34,187 nt of DNA from Pseudomonadota bacterium (GTDB lineage Bacteria; Pseudomonadota; Gammaproteobacteria; Acidiferrobacterales; Acidiferrobacteraceae): the NCBI GenBank assembly GCA_021794595.1, contig JAJYQN010000086.1:1-34187 (forward strand), read 5' to 3'. This document shows, in pieces, positions 9,107 through 17,076 of this stretch. Each line of letters opens with the position of its first letter. The stretch's first letter is position 1. The notes under the pieces were generated by a model. It was not told the origin of the DNA, ran no database searches, and worked only from the letters and a program-made list of their open reading frames with translations. A program made the translations under genes and the position numbers.

Positions 9107-9443
9107 ATGGCGAAGATATATGGTGGCCGGTATGAGAATTTAAACCAAGACATTGGAGGGGGTGGGCAAGGGATAATCCTGCGCGTCCGTGATATACAGG
9201 ATCCGTCTTCGAAAGAATACGCCTTGAAGCGCCTCAAAGATCCTAGTCGTTTCGTACGATTCCAATCGGAGATCGAAGCACTTCGTAAAATCACCCATCC
9301 TAACGTAATGAAAATTATTAGCCATTCAGGAGAGCCACAACCGGGCGATAAAGAACATAAATATTGGTTTGTTATGCCTATCGCAAGCGGTAACCTCGTT
9401 GATCGAAAAGGCCTCTATGAAGGAAATTTAGATGGGGTGCTAC
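9107..9443 (+). pseudogene. Ser/Thr protein kinase, 5' part (split by IS)
   Basis: The N-terminal lobe of a eukaryotic-type Ser/Thr kinase. It shows the glycine-rich loop IGGGGQGI at about residues 15-22, the ATP-binding lysine in YALKRL near residue 40, and a C-helix with HPNVMKI. The ATG at 9107 is preferred over an upstream TTG (9092) because GGAG lies about 9 bases before it. The gene is interrupted after base 9443 by an IS; beyond the junction the frame runs into IS sequence and stops at 9487. The remainder is at 11994-13219. Joined, the two parts would encode about 520 residues in one frame. As it stands the fragment lacks the catalytic loop. Confidence 0.9.
9434..9443. repeat. 10-bp target-site duplication, left copy
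   Basis: GGGGTGCTAC directly before the left inverted repeat of the IS. The same ten bases recur at 11984-11993 directly after the right inverted repeat. A 9-12 bp duplication is typical of IS4-family elements. Confidence 0.95.
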
Positions 9444-9616
9444 CTTTCTATTACACACATCTTTCGCGATTTTCGCTGACCGTTTGACGCTCCCAACAAA
9501 AGTGCTGGACACACGCATGGATAGTGCGTAAGGTGGCAGTCGTCGCGGCGTGCGACGAGGACCGAGCGGACGGCGTGCGAAAGTCGAGGCGTTGCGCAGA
9601 CCCTGACGTACAGGCG

Positions 9617-11061
9617 ATGATGACGGCCGGCACGGAGTCGGTCGAGTGGGTGACGCAGGAGTTTGCCCGCGCCGATCTGCGCGATAGACGACTGGATCAT
9701 CGCTTGGTGAAAACCGCGGAACACCTGGCCAAGTCGCCTTGCTCGCCGATCAACGAGGCGTGTGGGACGTGGGCGGGCACGCAGGCGGCGTATCGGCTGT
9801 TCAACAACCCCAAGGTGAGTCCGGCCAAGATCTTACAGCCGCACTGGGAGGCAACGGCCGCGCGCATGGCCGGCTGCGGGGGCCCGGTACTGGTCATGCA
9901 GGACACGGTGTTTTTCTCGTACGGCACCCATGTGAAGACCCGGGGCCTGGGCCCAATTGGCAAGAGTAATGCCGCGCATGACCGCGGACTCATCATGCAC
10001 AACGCGCTCGCCTTCACGACCCAGGGGGTGCCGCTTGGGATCCTGAGCCAGAGTATCTGGGTGCGCCGGGAAGTCCCCGTGGAGGAATACCAGGAGAAGA
10101 TCGAGCGTCTGCAGGTCACCGCGATCGAGGAGAAGGAGAGCGCGAAGTGGCTCGTGGCGCTCAAAGAGACGGTCGAGCGCGCGCCGGCGGGCGTTGCGGT
10201 CGTCACGGTGGCGGATCGGGAATCGGATGTCTTCGAGTTCTTGACACAAGCCCAAGAACTGCGCGCGAAGTTTCTGATCCGCGCGCGCATCGATCGCAAG
10301 CTCGTGCCGGAAGACAGCGCGGGCTGCGTGCGGATGCAGGAGGCGTTGAGCGACGCGCCCGCCCTGGGCCGCATGACGGTGGCGGTTCCCGGTAACGGCC
10401 GCCGCAAGGCGCGTACGGCGACGATCGAGGTGCGTATCGCCGAAGTGTCGCGATCCAGCCGCCGCAGCGGCGTGGGGCGGCGAAGGCCTCCGGCTCGATC
10501 GATCCCGTGACCGTGACCCTGATCGGCGCGACCGAGTCCTCTCCCCCTGCCGGGGTGGAGCCGATCAGCTGGGTGTTGCTCACGAATCTCCCCGTCAAGG
10601 ACTTCGCGTCCGCCACCGAGAAGGTGCGGTGGTACGGGAGGCGCTGGGGCATCGAGATCTGGCACAAAGTGCTCAAGTCCGGCTGCAAGGTCGAGGATTG
10701 CCTGCTTGAGGAGGCCGGGCGGCTGAAGCGTTACCTGGCGCTTTTTAGCATCATCGGCGTGCGCCTGATGCAGGTGGCCACCCTCGCCCGCGTCGAACCG
10801 GATCGGCCCGCGACCGAGGTTTTCTCCGCGGTGGAAGTCCAGGTCCTGCACCTGCGGGTGACCAGGACACTGCCGCCGGCCGAGCCGCCCCTGACCCTGC
10901 GCGACATGGTGCGCATGCTCGGCCAGCTCGGCGGCCACTTGGGGCGCGCGGGGGATGGCGAACCCGGGGTCTTGGTTCTGTGGCGCGGATGGATGCGGCT
11001 CTACGAGTCGGTCGAGATGCTGCATGCGCTGCAAACGGCCGGCGTGGTCGAGGCGCACTGA
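9617..11061 (+). pseudogene. IS50-type DDE transposase, frameshifted
   Basis: The transposase of the surrounding IS. The start is taken at ATG 9617, giving the Tn5-like N-terminal DNA-binding start SVEWVTQEFARADLRDRR and the QAAYRLFNN motif. DDE residues are seen in VMQDTVFFSYG and TVADRESDVFEF. The IS4 signature Y-2-R-3-E-6-K appears in YGRRWGIEIWHKVLK. The first frame ends at 10510. The second (from about 10441, reading VAIQPPQRRGA) carries the last third, including the catalytic Glu, to 11061. The shift lies around 10440-10450, at AAGTGTCGCG, where the expected family reading moves from frame 2 to frame 1. It may be a mutation, a sequencing error or, less likely, programmed frameshifting. 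Confidence 0.88.
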
Positions 11062-11919
11062 GTGGTGCGCTATTGCGGCCGCGACTTCACGCCGACCGAG
11101 ATCGCGTTGATCCACGAGCTGCTCCCTGTCCCGCAGATGAACCGGGCGCGTCTCTCGCGGGAAGTCTGTGAGCGGCTCGGATGGCGCCGGGAGAATGGCA
11201 AACTCAAGGATATGAGCTGTCGCGTCGCCCTCAATCGCATGCACGCCGATGGGCTCATCACCTTGCCCCCGCCAAGAAACCCCAAGCCCGTCCGCTATCG
11301 CTCCTATCCGCACATCGAGCAGGCGGTTTGCGAACCCGCCGTCATTCCGGTCATCGACTTGGCTGCGCTCACGGTCGATCCCGTGCAAAGCAAAGCCGAC
11401 TCCTTGCTGTGGAATGCGTATATCGAACGTCACCATTACCTCGGGCATACACCCATGCCCGGCGCCCAGCTGCGCTACCTCGTGCGCGCCGAAGGCCAGA
11501 TCATAGCCGCCCTGGGCTTCGGGGCCAGCGCCTGGAAGGTCAAGCCCCGCGATCAGCTCATCGGCTGGACGACAGAGCAGCGGCAACGGAACCTCCCTCT
11601 CATCGTCAATAACGCCCGCTTCCTGATCCTGCCGTGGATCCACTGTAAAAACCTCGCGTCCCGCATCCTGAGCCTCGCCGCAAGGCGGCTGCCCGATGAC
11701 TGGCAGGCCCGCTATAGCTACCGCCCGGTGCTGCTCGAGACCTTCGTCGAGAAGCCACGCTTTACCGGCACCTGCTATAAGGCCGCCAACTGGCACAACG
11801 TCGGGGACACCCAGGGCCGCGGCAAGCTCGACGTGTTGCATCGCCGCGCAAAGCCCATCAAAAGCATCTGGGTCTACCCGCTCGCGCGGGACTTCCGCCA
11901 ACGGCTCTGCAAAAGCTAG
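11062..11919 (+). CDS. DUF4338 / Druantia DruA-like protein, IS passenger
   Basis: A 285-residue protein starting with GTG immediately after the transposase stop, so probably translated by re-initiation. An N-terminal winged-helix-like part (about 1-75, with NRARLSREVCERLGW) precedes the DUF4338 core. Recognisable stretches are HHYLGHTPMPGAQLRYLV, DQLIGWTTEQRQRNLPL, NNARFLILPW and VLLETFVEKPRFTGTCY. DUF4338 is the family of DruA from the Druantia anti-phage system. Here it lacks DruBCDE partners and sits inside the terminal repeats of an IS, so a role in transposition or in protecting the element is at least as likely as phage defence. The family call is firm from the motifs; the function is open. 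Confidence 0.85.
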   Translation: MVRYCGRDFTPTEIALIHELLPVPQMNRARLSREVCERLGWRRENGKLKDMSCRVALNRMHADGLITLPPPRNPKPVRYRSYPHIEQAVCEPAVIPVIDLAALTVDPVQSKADSLLWNAYIERHHYLGHTPMPGAQLRYLVRAEGQIIAALGFGASAWKVKPRDQLIGWTTEQRQRNLPLIVNNARFLILPWIHCKNLASRILSLAARRLPDDWQARYSYRPVLLETFVEKPRFTGTCYKAANWHNVGDTQGRGKLDVLHRRAKPIKSIWVYPLARDFRQRLCKS

Positions 11920-11922
11920 AGT

Positions 11923-11938
11923 CCCATCGCGGGATGGG
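11923..11938 (+). terminator. short hairpin after the DUF4338 gene
   Basis: CCCATC (11923-11928) pairs with GATGGG (11933-11938) across a 4-base loop, four bases after the DUF4338 stop. There is no clear T-run, so it is at best a weak terminator or an mRNA-end structure of the IS. Confidence 0.35.
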
Positions 11939-11983
11939 CATCATCATGGTGTTGGTGCGTCAAAAGATGTGTGTAATAGAAAG

Positions 11984-11993
11984 GGGGTGCTAC
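11984..11993. repeat. 10-bp target-site duplication, right copy
   Basis: GGGGTGCTAC, identical to 9434-9443, follows the right inverted repeat of the IS. The kinase frame resumes directly after it. Confidence 0.95.
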
Positions 11994-13219
11994 AGGTTGC
12001 GGTTCAATTAGCCGATGCGTTAGCCGCCGCGCACGCTTTAGGCATCGTTCACCGTGATGTGAAACCTGCGAATATTTTATTTCCTCGCTTGGATAACGAA
12101 ATTTGGCTCAGCGACTTTGGCATATGTCATATCGGGACTGCACCAGAGGGCCTCACAGAGACCGGTGAGGTAGTTGGCCCTCGTGGGTTTACGGCTCCCG
12201 AGCTAGAGTTCGGCGGGTCAGCGACTGTCACAGGAAGTGCCGATATTTATTCGCTCGGAAAGGTCATTTACTACATGTTGAGCGGCGGAAGGTTGATCGC
12301 GCGCGAGCATCTGGACACAACGGAATGTAATACGGTTTTCGGCAAAGGGGAGCGCTACAGTATTCTTCGTGCACTTCTTCTACGTATGATCGCACCGTTA
12401 GAGCGTCGCATTAGCCTTGTCTCGGAGGTCGCTCAGGAATTACGACGCATACAACAGTGGGAAGAATATGCACATACCCTACCATTATCGGAAAGAGCGC
12501 TTTCTATGATTATCGCCGCGCAACAAAAAGCCATAGATCAGGACCGTATCAAAAAAAAGAACGAGGAAGTGCGTCAAGATACGCAAAGATTAATCGAGGC
12601 GGCGGGCGCAGGTATTTTAGAGTGGCTTAATGGTGAGATAACAAAAACGGCTGCTTTCTTAGAGGTTGGTGGAGTTTATAAGACGGAGATAAAGAAAGCA
12701 TCCTGGATACACAGTAGTGGACCTATTTTTAAGGATAGCTCAAGGGACATGTATGGCATTGTCGATGGAATAGAGCTTATATTCGTTAATATTTTAGGGC
12801 AATTTCAGTCGCAGTTTGTTCTTAAATGTTTTATTTGCAAGGCGAGCCGACAGATAATTCAGAATGCCAACAATATGCAGCCTGTTAAGCCGACTGATCC
12901 ACAAATGGCGTTTGTGCCCTATGTTGTCGAACTTAAGGGACCAACTTATACGGAATCGTTGCATGGCGGTTTTATAAAGAGCAAGGAAACAGTAGTGAAT
13001 TTGCGAAAAAAGGAGATGGAGCGCCGTGGTGGCCGCATTAATTGGCATAGGGAACCGCTGATCGATCCTACTTTTATTGGATCACCCATCAATCTGCTAG
13101 TCATGTTCAAGGCATCAGAGTGGTCAGGAGCGATCGAACATATTAAGACGGTGTTCTCGGAGGCAGTTGAAAGAATAGTCGAGTTTTCAGCAAAAGACAG
13201 TAGCTCTGTAGGAGCTTAA
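11994..13219 (+). pseudogene. Ser/Thr protein kinase, 3' part (split by IS)
   Basis: The rest of the kinase interrupted at 9443. It contains the catalytic loop HRDVKPANILF (about residue 130 of the rejoined protein), the DFG motif near 152, a TAPE motif in the activation segment and the F-helix DIYSLGKVIYYMLSGG. After the kinase domain come about 300 residues without a recognisable domain, with a charged coiled-coil-like stretch (QDRIKKKNEEVRQDTQRLIE) linking to a mixed alpha/beta C-terminal domain. An open frame continues upstream into the IS only by chance. If the IS is removed together with one duplication, the codon phase matches exactly. Standing between two DUF4145 genes beside a restriction locus, it was probably a defence kinase. 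Confidence 0.9.
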
Positions 13220-13317
13220 GATTACAAAATTAAAGGTTAGTTGCGCCCGGTGGTCAACTGGATCGTGTCACAGAGTATCTTTACAGGCACCGAAGTTCGA
13301 ATGTAATCTAGAATTGG

Positions 13318-13986
13318 CTATTTCATCTTCTGTTTTTTGATAGCTCGGACAAGTTGCGCAGATTCGGTTTTGCGTCCGGTCTTGACCTGTTTCGAAAGAC
13401 CTGGCAAGACATAGATTGTGCGTAGAACATTCTCTGCAATATCAAGGGCAGCAACGAGCTCTGTGGGTTGCGCTGGTGTTATTTCGTGGGCGGCGGCATT
13501 TCCTAGGAACCGGTGCGTGTGCAGAATATCGGCTTGCGTTCTCGATAAAATGCCTTTGTCAGCTAGGCCAGTAATTAGGGCCTCTAAAGTTTTACCCTCG
13601 ATGCCTTGCTCGCGGCAGACTGCTTCGATTAACGCTCTCAGTCCAATGCCCGTAAGGACAGGAAGCTGCGCATTTATTGCCCCGATAACTTCCTTGTAGA
13701 TGAGGCGAACCTTTGGGGGAAGATCGGACGTCTGTTTAATAGCCTCCCGTTCGCCTTGTCCGTGTGGATATGTTTTCCACTCGCTTTCGATTGCTCCAGT
13801 ATACGGATTCCAATTCTCAATAGACCAGCTTTCAATGGCGTAGGTAAATGAGTCGCAGCCCTTACATTGAGTAAAGCGGTGTACTTCTCCCCACGGATCC
13901 TCGTAGTTAGGGTCGCTCTTGAACTCGCGCTCACACAGACATTCGTGATTAGTGGTTTTTCCGCATTGGTGGCAGAAAATCTTCAT
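13318..13986 (-). CDS. DUF4145-domain protein with zinc ribbon, second gene
   Basis: A 222-residue protein on the minus strand, convergent with the kinase. It begins MKIFCHQCGKTTNH and has paired cysteines at 5/8 and 41/44 (plus 16/18), a zinc-ribbon-like start. A DUF4145 helical domain follows, with GIGLRALIEAVCREQGIEG and the HRFLGNAAAHE motif. The ATG at 13986 is chosen because AGGGA lies about 9 bases upstream; a TTG two codons earlier is possible. It is only distantly similar to the DUF4145 protein at 8347-9033, which carries the equivalent VIGNNAVHPGE motif, so the pair is not a recent duplication. The function is unknown; a defence role is inferred from context. Confidence 0.85.
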   Translation of the reverse strand: MKIFCHQCGKTTNHECLCEREFKSDPNYEDPWGEVHRFTQCKGCDSFTYAIESWSIENWNPYTGAIESEWKTYPHGQGEREAIKQTSDLPPKVRLIYKEVIGAINAQLPVLTGIGLRALIEAVCREQGIEGKTLEALITGLADKGILSRTQADILHTHRFLGNAAAHEITPAQPTELVAALDIAENVLRTIYVLPGLSKQVKTGRKTESAQLVRAIKKQKMK

Positions 13987-14132
13987 AAGCAAAAGTCCCT
14001 GACATGTGTTGCTGTGAGAAGGATAAGTCGTTTCTCATCTTCGGTAGTCATTGTGTCTTCCTTAAGAAGCCCAATGTTCGCTTTAATGGGCGCGGCGCTT
14101 AAGTGCGTCCCGGTTGAACGCGTTGTTGGGGA

Positions 14133-14471
14133 TCACTTGTTTCTGCCGAAGAAGTATCCAACGACTGAACCAAGCAACACGCCAACTGTTGGGTTGAGTT
14201 TGTTGACGACACTGAGACCAACAACGGCGCCAACTACAACAAGTATTACCCCGGCTTCTATCCACCGATTGAACTTTGCACCGGAATAATTTTTATCAAT
14301 CGTTGCTTTCTTCACGTCCTCAATAATTCCAACGACACGAGACGCGATTTCATGTCCTTGAGAGCTTTGTAGATAATCAAAGAACCGGGAAAAGTCTAGC
14401 TCTTGGTCTTCTTCTGATGCCGGAAGTAGTTCCGTATTGGTCTTAGTAGGGAGTTGATCGTTACTTGTCAT
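14133..14471 (-). CDS. small membrane protein, unknown
   Basis: A 112-residue protein with a polar N-terminal half (acidic PASEEDQELDFSRFFDYL, about residues 18-40). Two C-terminal hydrophobic segments at roughly 72-90 and 93-108 (VILVVVGAVVGLSVVN, then VGVLLGSVVGYFFGRNK) probably form a membrane hairpin. The ATG at 14471 is supported by AAGGA seven bases upstream. I do not recognise a family. It lies between the DUF4145 gene and the integrase on the same strand and could be element cargo or part of the neighbouring defence genes. Confidence 0.65.
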   Translation of the reverse strand: MTSNDQLPTKTNTELLPASEEDQELDFSRFFDYLQSSQGHEIASRVVGIIEDVKKATIDKNYSGAKFNRWIEAGVILVVVGAVVGLSVVNKLNPTVGVLLGSVVGYFFGRNK

Positions 14472-14694
14472 TCTCAATTCCTTGTTTCCCAGGACTGGCG
14501 GAATGGTGTGTTAGAAGGCATTTTTTATAAGCCATTAAGCACTATGAATCAATTCTTTAACCTGCTCTTTCGTCGATTTTACATCGTTAATTGTGAGGAC
14601 AGGTGTTATGGAGGTTAGCAAGAAAACGAATCTTTCGCTATGTGGGAGTACTACCATTCATGGAACCATCTTTGAGAACCAATACCAGTAGCGA

Positions 14695-15690
14695 TTAGCC
14701 GAGTAATGTCACGAGGTCCTCAGCCCTCAAATGGGTATACCGCTTCAACATCTGTAGAGTCTTATGTCCGGTGATCGCCGCCACCTGCATAGGATTGAGC
14801 CCCTTCTCAAAGAGCCTGGACGTCGCCTCATGCCGTAAATCATGGAACGTTAATCCCTCAATCCCGGACTTCTCACAGACTCGCTCGAAGGCCTGGCTGA
14901 TGGAGTCGGGACGCATACCCCACACATGGCCATCGATACGCCGGGGTAGCCCATCCAGGACCCCCAACGCGGCACTCGACAACGGAACCCTTCTCGGTGT
15001 CCCATTCTTTGTTTCGGGTACCAACAACACCCGCGCCTTGCGGTCCACGTGTTCCCATCGCATGCCGGCAATCTCGGATCTTCGCATAGCGGTTTCGATG
15101 GCCCAGGTAATAATAGGGCCAATCTCCCCGCCGTAGGCAAGGGATGCGGTTAAGAGGCGGGGGAGTTCGTCGTCGACTAGGCGACGGTCACGGCCTTGGG
15201 GAAGGCGAGGCTTATGGACTAATTCAGCAGGGTTGCTTAAGCCTTCCATACCCCATCGTTTACGGGCCACAGTAAAGACGTGAGAGAGTAGGGCAAGATA
15301 AAGGTGGATAGTGTGTGGCGCTGCTCCTTCAGCTGTTTTTAAGGCTAATACGGTAGTAATGTCTTTGCCCCGAATTGAGGCGAGTGAGCATGAACCCAAT
15401 GACGATGCTTGCCACCAGCGAATCGTATAAATTTCACGGTTGGCGGACTTTTTTGTAGCAGAGATTTCGGTAACGTAGCGGTCAAGAGCTTCGGATAGCG
15501 TTGTATTTTCTGATTCAGAAGTCGAGACGAAAGAGCCTGCATTCATATCGCGTTCGATTGCTGTAGCCCATCTTAATGCCTCATTTTTAGTGTCGAAGGT
15601 GCGATATTGCTTATCAAAACCCTTTTTAATGATTTGTGCTTGCCAGACTAACCGACCATTGGGACCAGGGCGCTTGCGGATCGTTGCCAT
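14695..15690 (-). CDS. tyrosine site-specific recombinase (integrase)
   Basis: A 331-residue phage/ICE-type integrase. The N-terminal arm-binding region begins MATIRKRPGPNGRLVWQ. A SAM-like core-binding domain spans about residues 60-160. The catalytic domain has the first Arg in TAMRRSEIAGMRW (near 200), HDLRH (His283, Arg286), His309 in TGHKT and the nucleophile Tyr318 in KRYTHLR. All catalytic residues are present, so it should be active. The ATG at 15690 follows GGGGAAAT. Its start points toward a tRNA-Pro 3' fragment about 90 bases away, the likely attachment site. It marks an integrated element that probably includes part of the defence genes, though the partner att site is not in the window. 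Confidence 0.93.
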   Translation of the reverse strand: MATIRKRPGPNGRLVWQAQIIKKGFDKQYRTFDTKNEALRWATAIERDMNAGSFVSTSESENTTLSEALDRYVTEISATKKSANREIYTIRWWQASSLGSCSLASIRGKDITTVLALKTAEGAAPHTIHLYLALLSHVFTVARKRWGMEGLSNPAELVHKPRLPQGRDRRLVDDELPRLLTASLAYGGEIGPIITWAIETAMRRSEIAGMRWEHVDRKARVLLVPETKNGTPRRVPLSSAALGVLDGLPRRIDGHVWGMRPDSISQAFERVCEKSGIEGLTFHDLRHEATSRLFEKGLNPMQVAAITGHKTLQMLKRYTHLRAEDLVTLLG

Positions 15691-15781
15691 ATTTCCCCAC
15701 GCATTTAAAGACTCACTATGGCAAGATTATGGCATACTCATGTTTTGGCGGGGAAGGGAGTCAGCTAAGTGCTTGTTTATG

Positions 15782-15832
<51 letters not shown>

Positions 15833-15927
15833 AAAATACCCATTTCTATATAATGGCTTAGCGAATAATATCATTTATAAACGGCTACTTACAGCGGTAT
15901 AAGGAGGTATAGGACGGTGTGAGAAGT

Positions 15928-15955
15928 TGGAGCAAGTGGAGCAAATTTGGAGCAA
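15928..15955. repeat. three direct repeats of TGGAGCAA
   Basis: TGGAGCAA occurs at 15928, 15937 and 15948, about 100 bases from the tRNA scar and between integrase and repressor genes. They could be arm-type integrase/excisionase sites or repressor operators. The role is inferred only from position. Confidence 0.45.
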
Positions 15956-15980
15956 ACAGGGCTGTGGCGAGCCCTGAGCG

Positions 15981-16657
15981 TCACCGAGCAAAATCCCGGA
16001 TCACCATCAGCCGCTTCACGACCCCATAGGTACGGACATCGACGACCTGCTGTACTGGGTAATGGGGATTCAAGGGACGCAAGAAGGTACGCCCTCCGTC
16101 GCGGATTAACCGTTTGAACGTCAGGTCTCCGGTCTCCGTACGCGCCAGGACGTAGTCCCCGGAGACCGCCGTGGGTTCAGGGTCGACATACAAGATGCCC
16201 GCTTCCGGAAAGTCAGGAAGCATCGTGTCATCGGGGACTGAGACCGCAAACCCACGGGGTCCGACGAGGTCCTGCCCGGGGAGATAACAGTAAATATCGT
16301 CTGGCACCACCTCGCCTTGCTCGACCCACGGCATGATGGCCGCCCACGTCAGGTGGGGATGTGCCCCGGCGGTGGCCCCGGGGCATGAGGGGTACTCCCG
16401 GCCGACGAGGCCCCGCGCCCCGATAAGAGAAAGTCTGTCGTTGTGTGATAACGCTCCGCCAGTTCCACCAGCTTTTCCGGCGATGGGTAGGCGTCGCCCT
16501 CAACCCACCGCCGGGCCCCTCGTACAGAGACATGAAGGGCGTGCGCGACCTCCACTTGCCGTCCCAGGCCTTTTCGTACGACGCCCGCCGCGTCGAGCGT
16601 CTCATTGAGTCGTTGGGCAAAGGCCACCAACCGTTTCGGATCATTTAGAATTTTCAT
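15981..16657 (-). pseudogene. CI/LexA-like S24 repressor, frameshifted
   Basis: A prophage-type repressor split into two frames. The N-terminal part (ATG 16657, ending at a stop at 16349) is about 102 residues with a helix-turn-helix (GRQVEVAHALHVSVRGARRW). The C-terminal part reads LTWAAIMPWVEQGEVVPDD and then a peptidase S24 fold, GPRGFAVSVPDDTMLP through TFKRLI. One extra base in the C-run at about 16355-16360 would join them. In S24 proteins the nucleophile is a Ser in a (D/G)SM motif; here the motif is DDTM, a Thr, while the Lys of TFKR is kept. It may therefore be defective for self-cleavage even if read through. It is divergent from the exporter genes at 17077. Confidence 0.75.
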
Positions 16658-17076
16658 GGAACCAAAGTCTCGCGACGCGCACATGCTCCGCGATCGGGTA
16701 GGGATTGTCCGGAAAGCTGCTCGGAATCGAGAGAAAGTATAACCGCACCCGAGAGGCGCGCCCAACGGAGGGCTAGACGACACTCCGAATCGGGAAATAG
16801 GGGCGGGCAATGGGCCTCAATTCAACACAGAGAGGGCATGAGGACCGCGTTTTTGGTACGTGTATTCTGACCATCTACTAGGGTAATGGCGTTTGACCGA
16901 GAGGCTTGACAAGCAAGCTGAGCTTGGGGATTATTCTCCCATAAAAAAATGGGCCTGAATTGGGCACTGTTCAACAATAATAAGGGAGGCCGGTCCGGTG
17001 TCATAGGGATCGGGAGGGACGCCAGGATGAGCAAAAACAGGCGAAGCGTCGGTGACGCGCTGGGTGTGCGTGTGTC
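16658..17076 (+). other. intergenic region between repressor and exporter
   Basis: About 420 bases without a supported gene, separating the divergent repressor remnant from the exporter operon. It contains a good sigma-70-like promoter pointing right (16906-16934) and an AT-rich tract TCCCATAAAAAAATGGG just after it (16937-16953), whose CCCAT/ATGGG ends could pair. The exporter mRNA would have a leader of about 130 bases. Confidence 0.5.
16906..16934 (+). promoter_or_regulatory. putative sigma-70 promoter for the exporter operon
   Basis: TTGACA at 16906-16911, a 17-base spacer, then GATTAT at 16929-16934 (four of six matches to TATAAT). It lies upstream of the ABC exporter gene and away from the repressor. 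This is pattern recognition only. Confidence 0.5.

Larger units (their letters stand above)
9444..11983 (+). mobile_element. IS4-family (IS50-type) insertion sequence with DUF4338 passenger
   Basis: A 2,540-bp element bounded by 21-bp perfect terminal inverted repeats (9444-9464 and 11963-11983, starting CTTTCTATTACACACATC) and flanked by a 10-bp direct duplication of the target. It carries a transposase with Tn5/IS50-type motifs, broken by a frameshift, followed immediately by a DUF4338 gene. Both genes lie inside the repeats, so the second is a passenger. The element has inserted into a Ser/Thr kinase gene. The perfect repeats and duplication point to a recent insertion. Without an intact transposase it may no longer move by itself unless the shift is bypassed or is a sequencing error. 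Confidence 0.93.

Noticed and set aside
9697..11901. 734-codon open frame on the minus strand opposite the IS transposase
   Set aside because: It is antisense to the transposase and DUF4338 genes, whose family motifs are clear. High GC keeps the opposite frame open, and its translation has no domain-like pattern.
11696..11993. Upstream extension of the kinase 3' frame into the IS
   Set aside because: The frame is open by chance through the IS end. The kinase-like sequence begins only after the target duplication.
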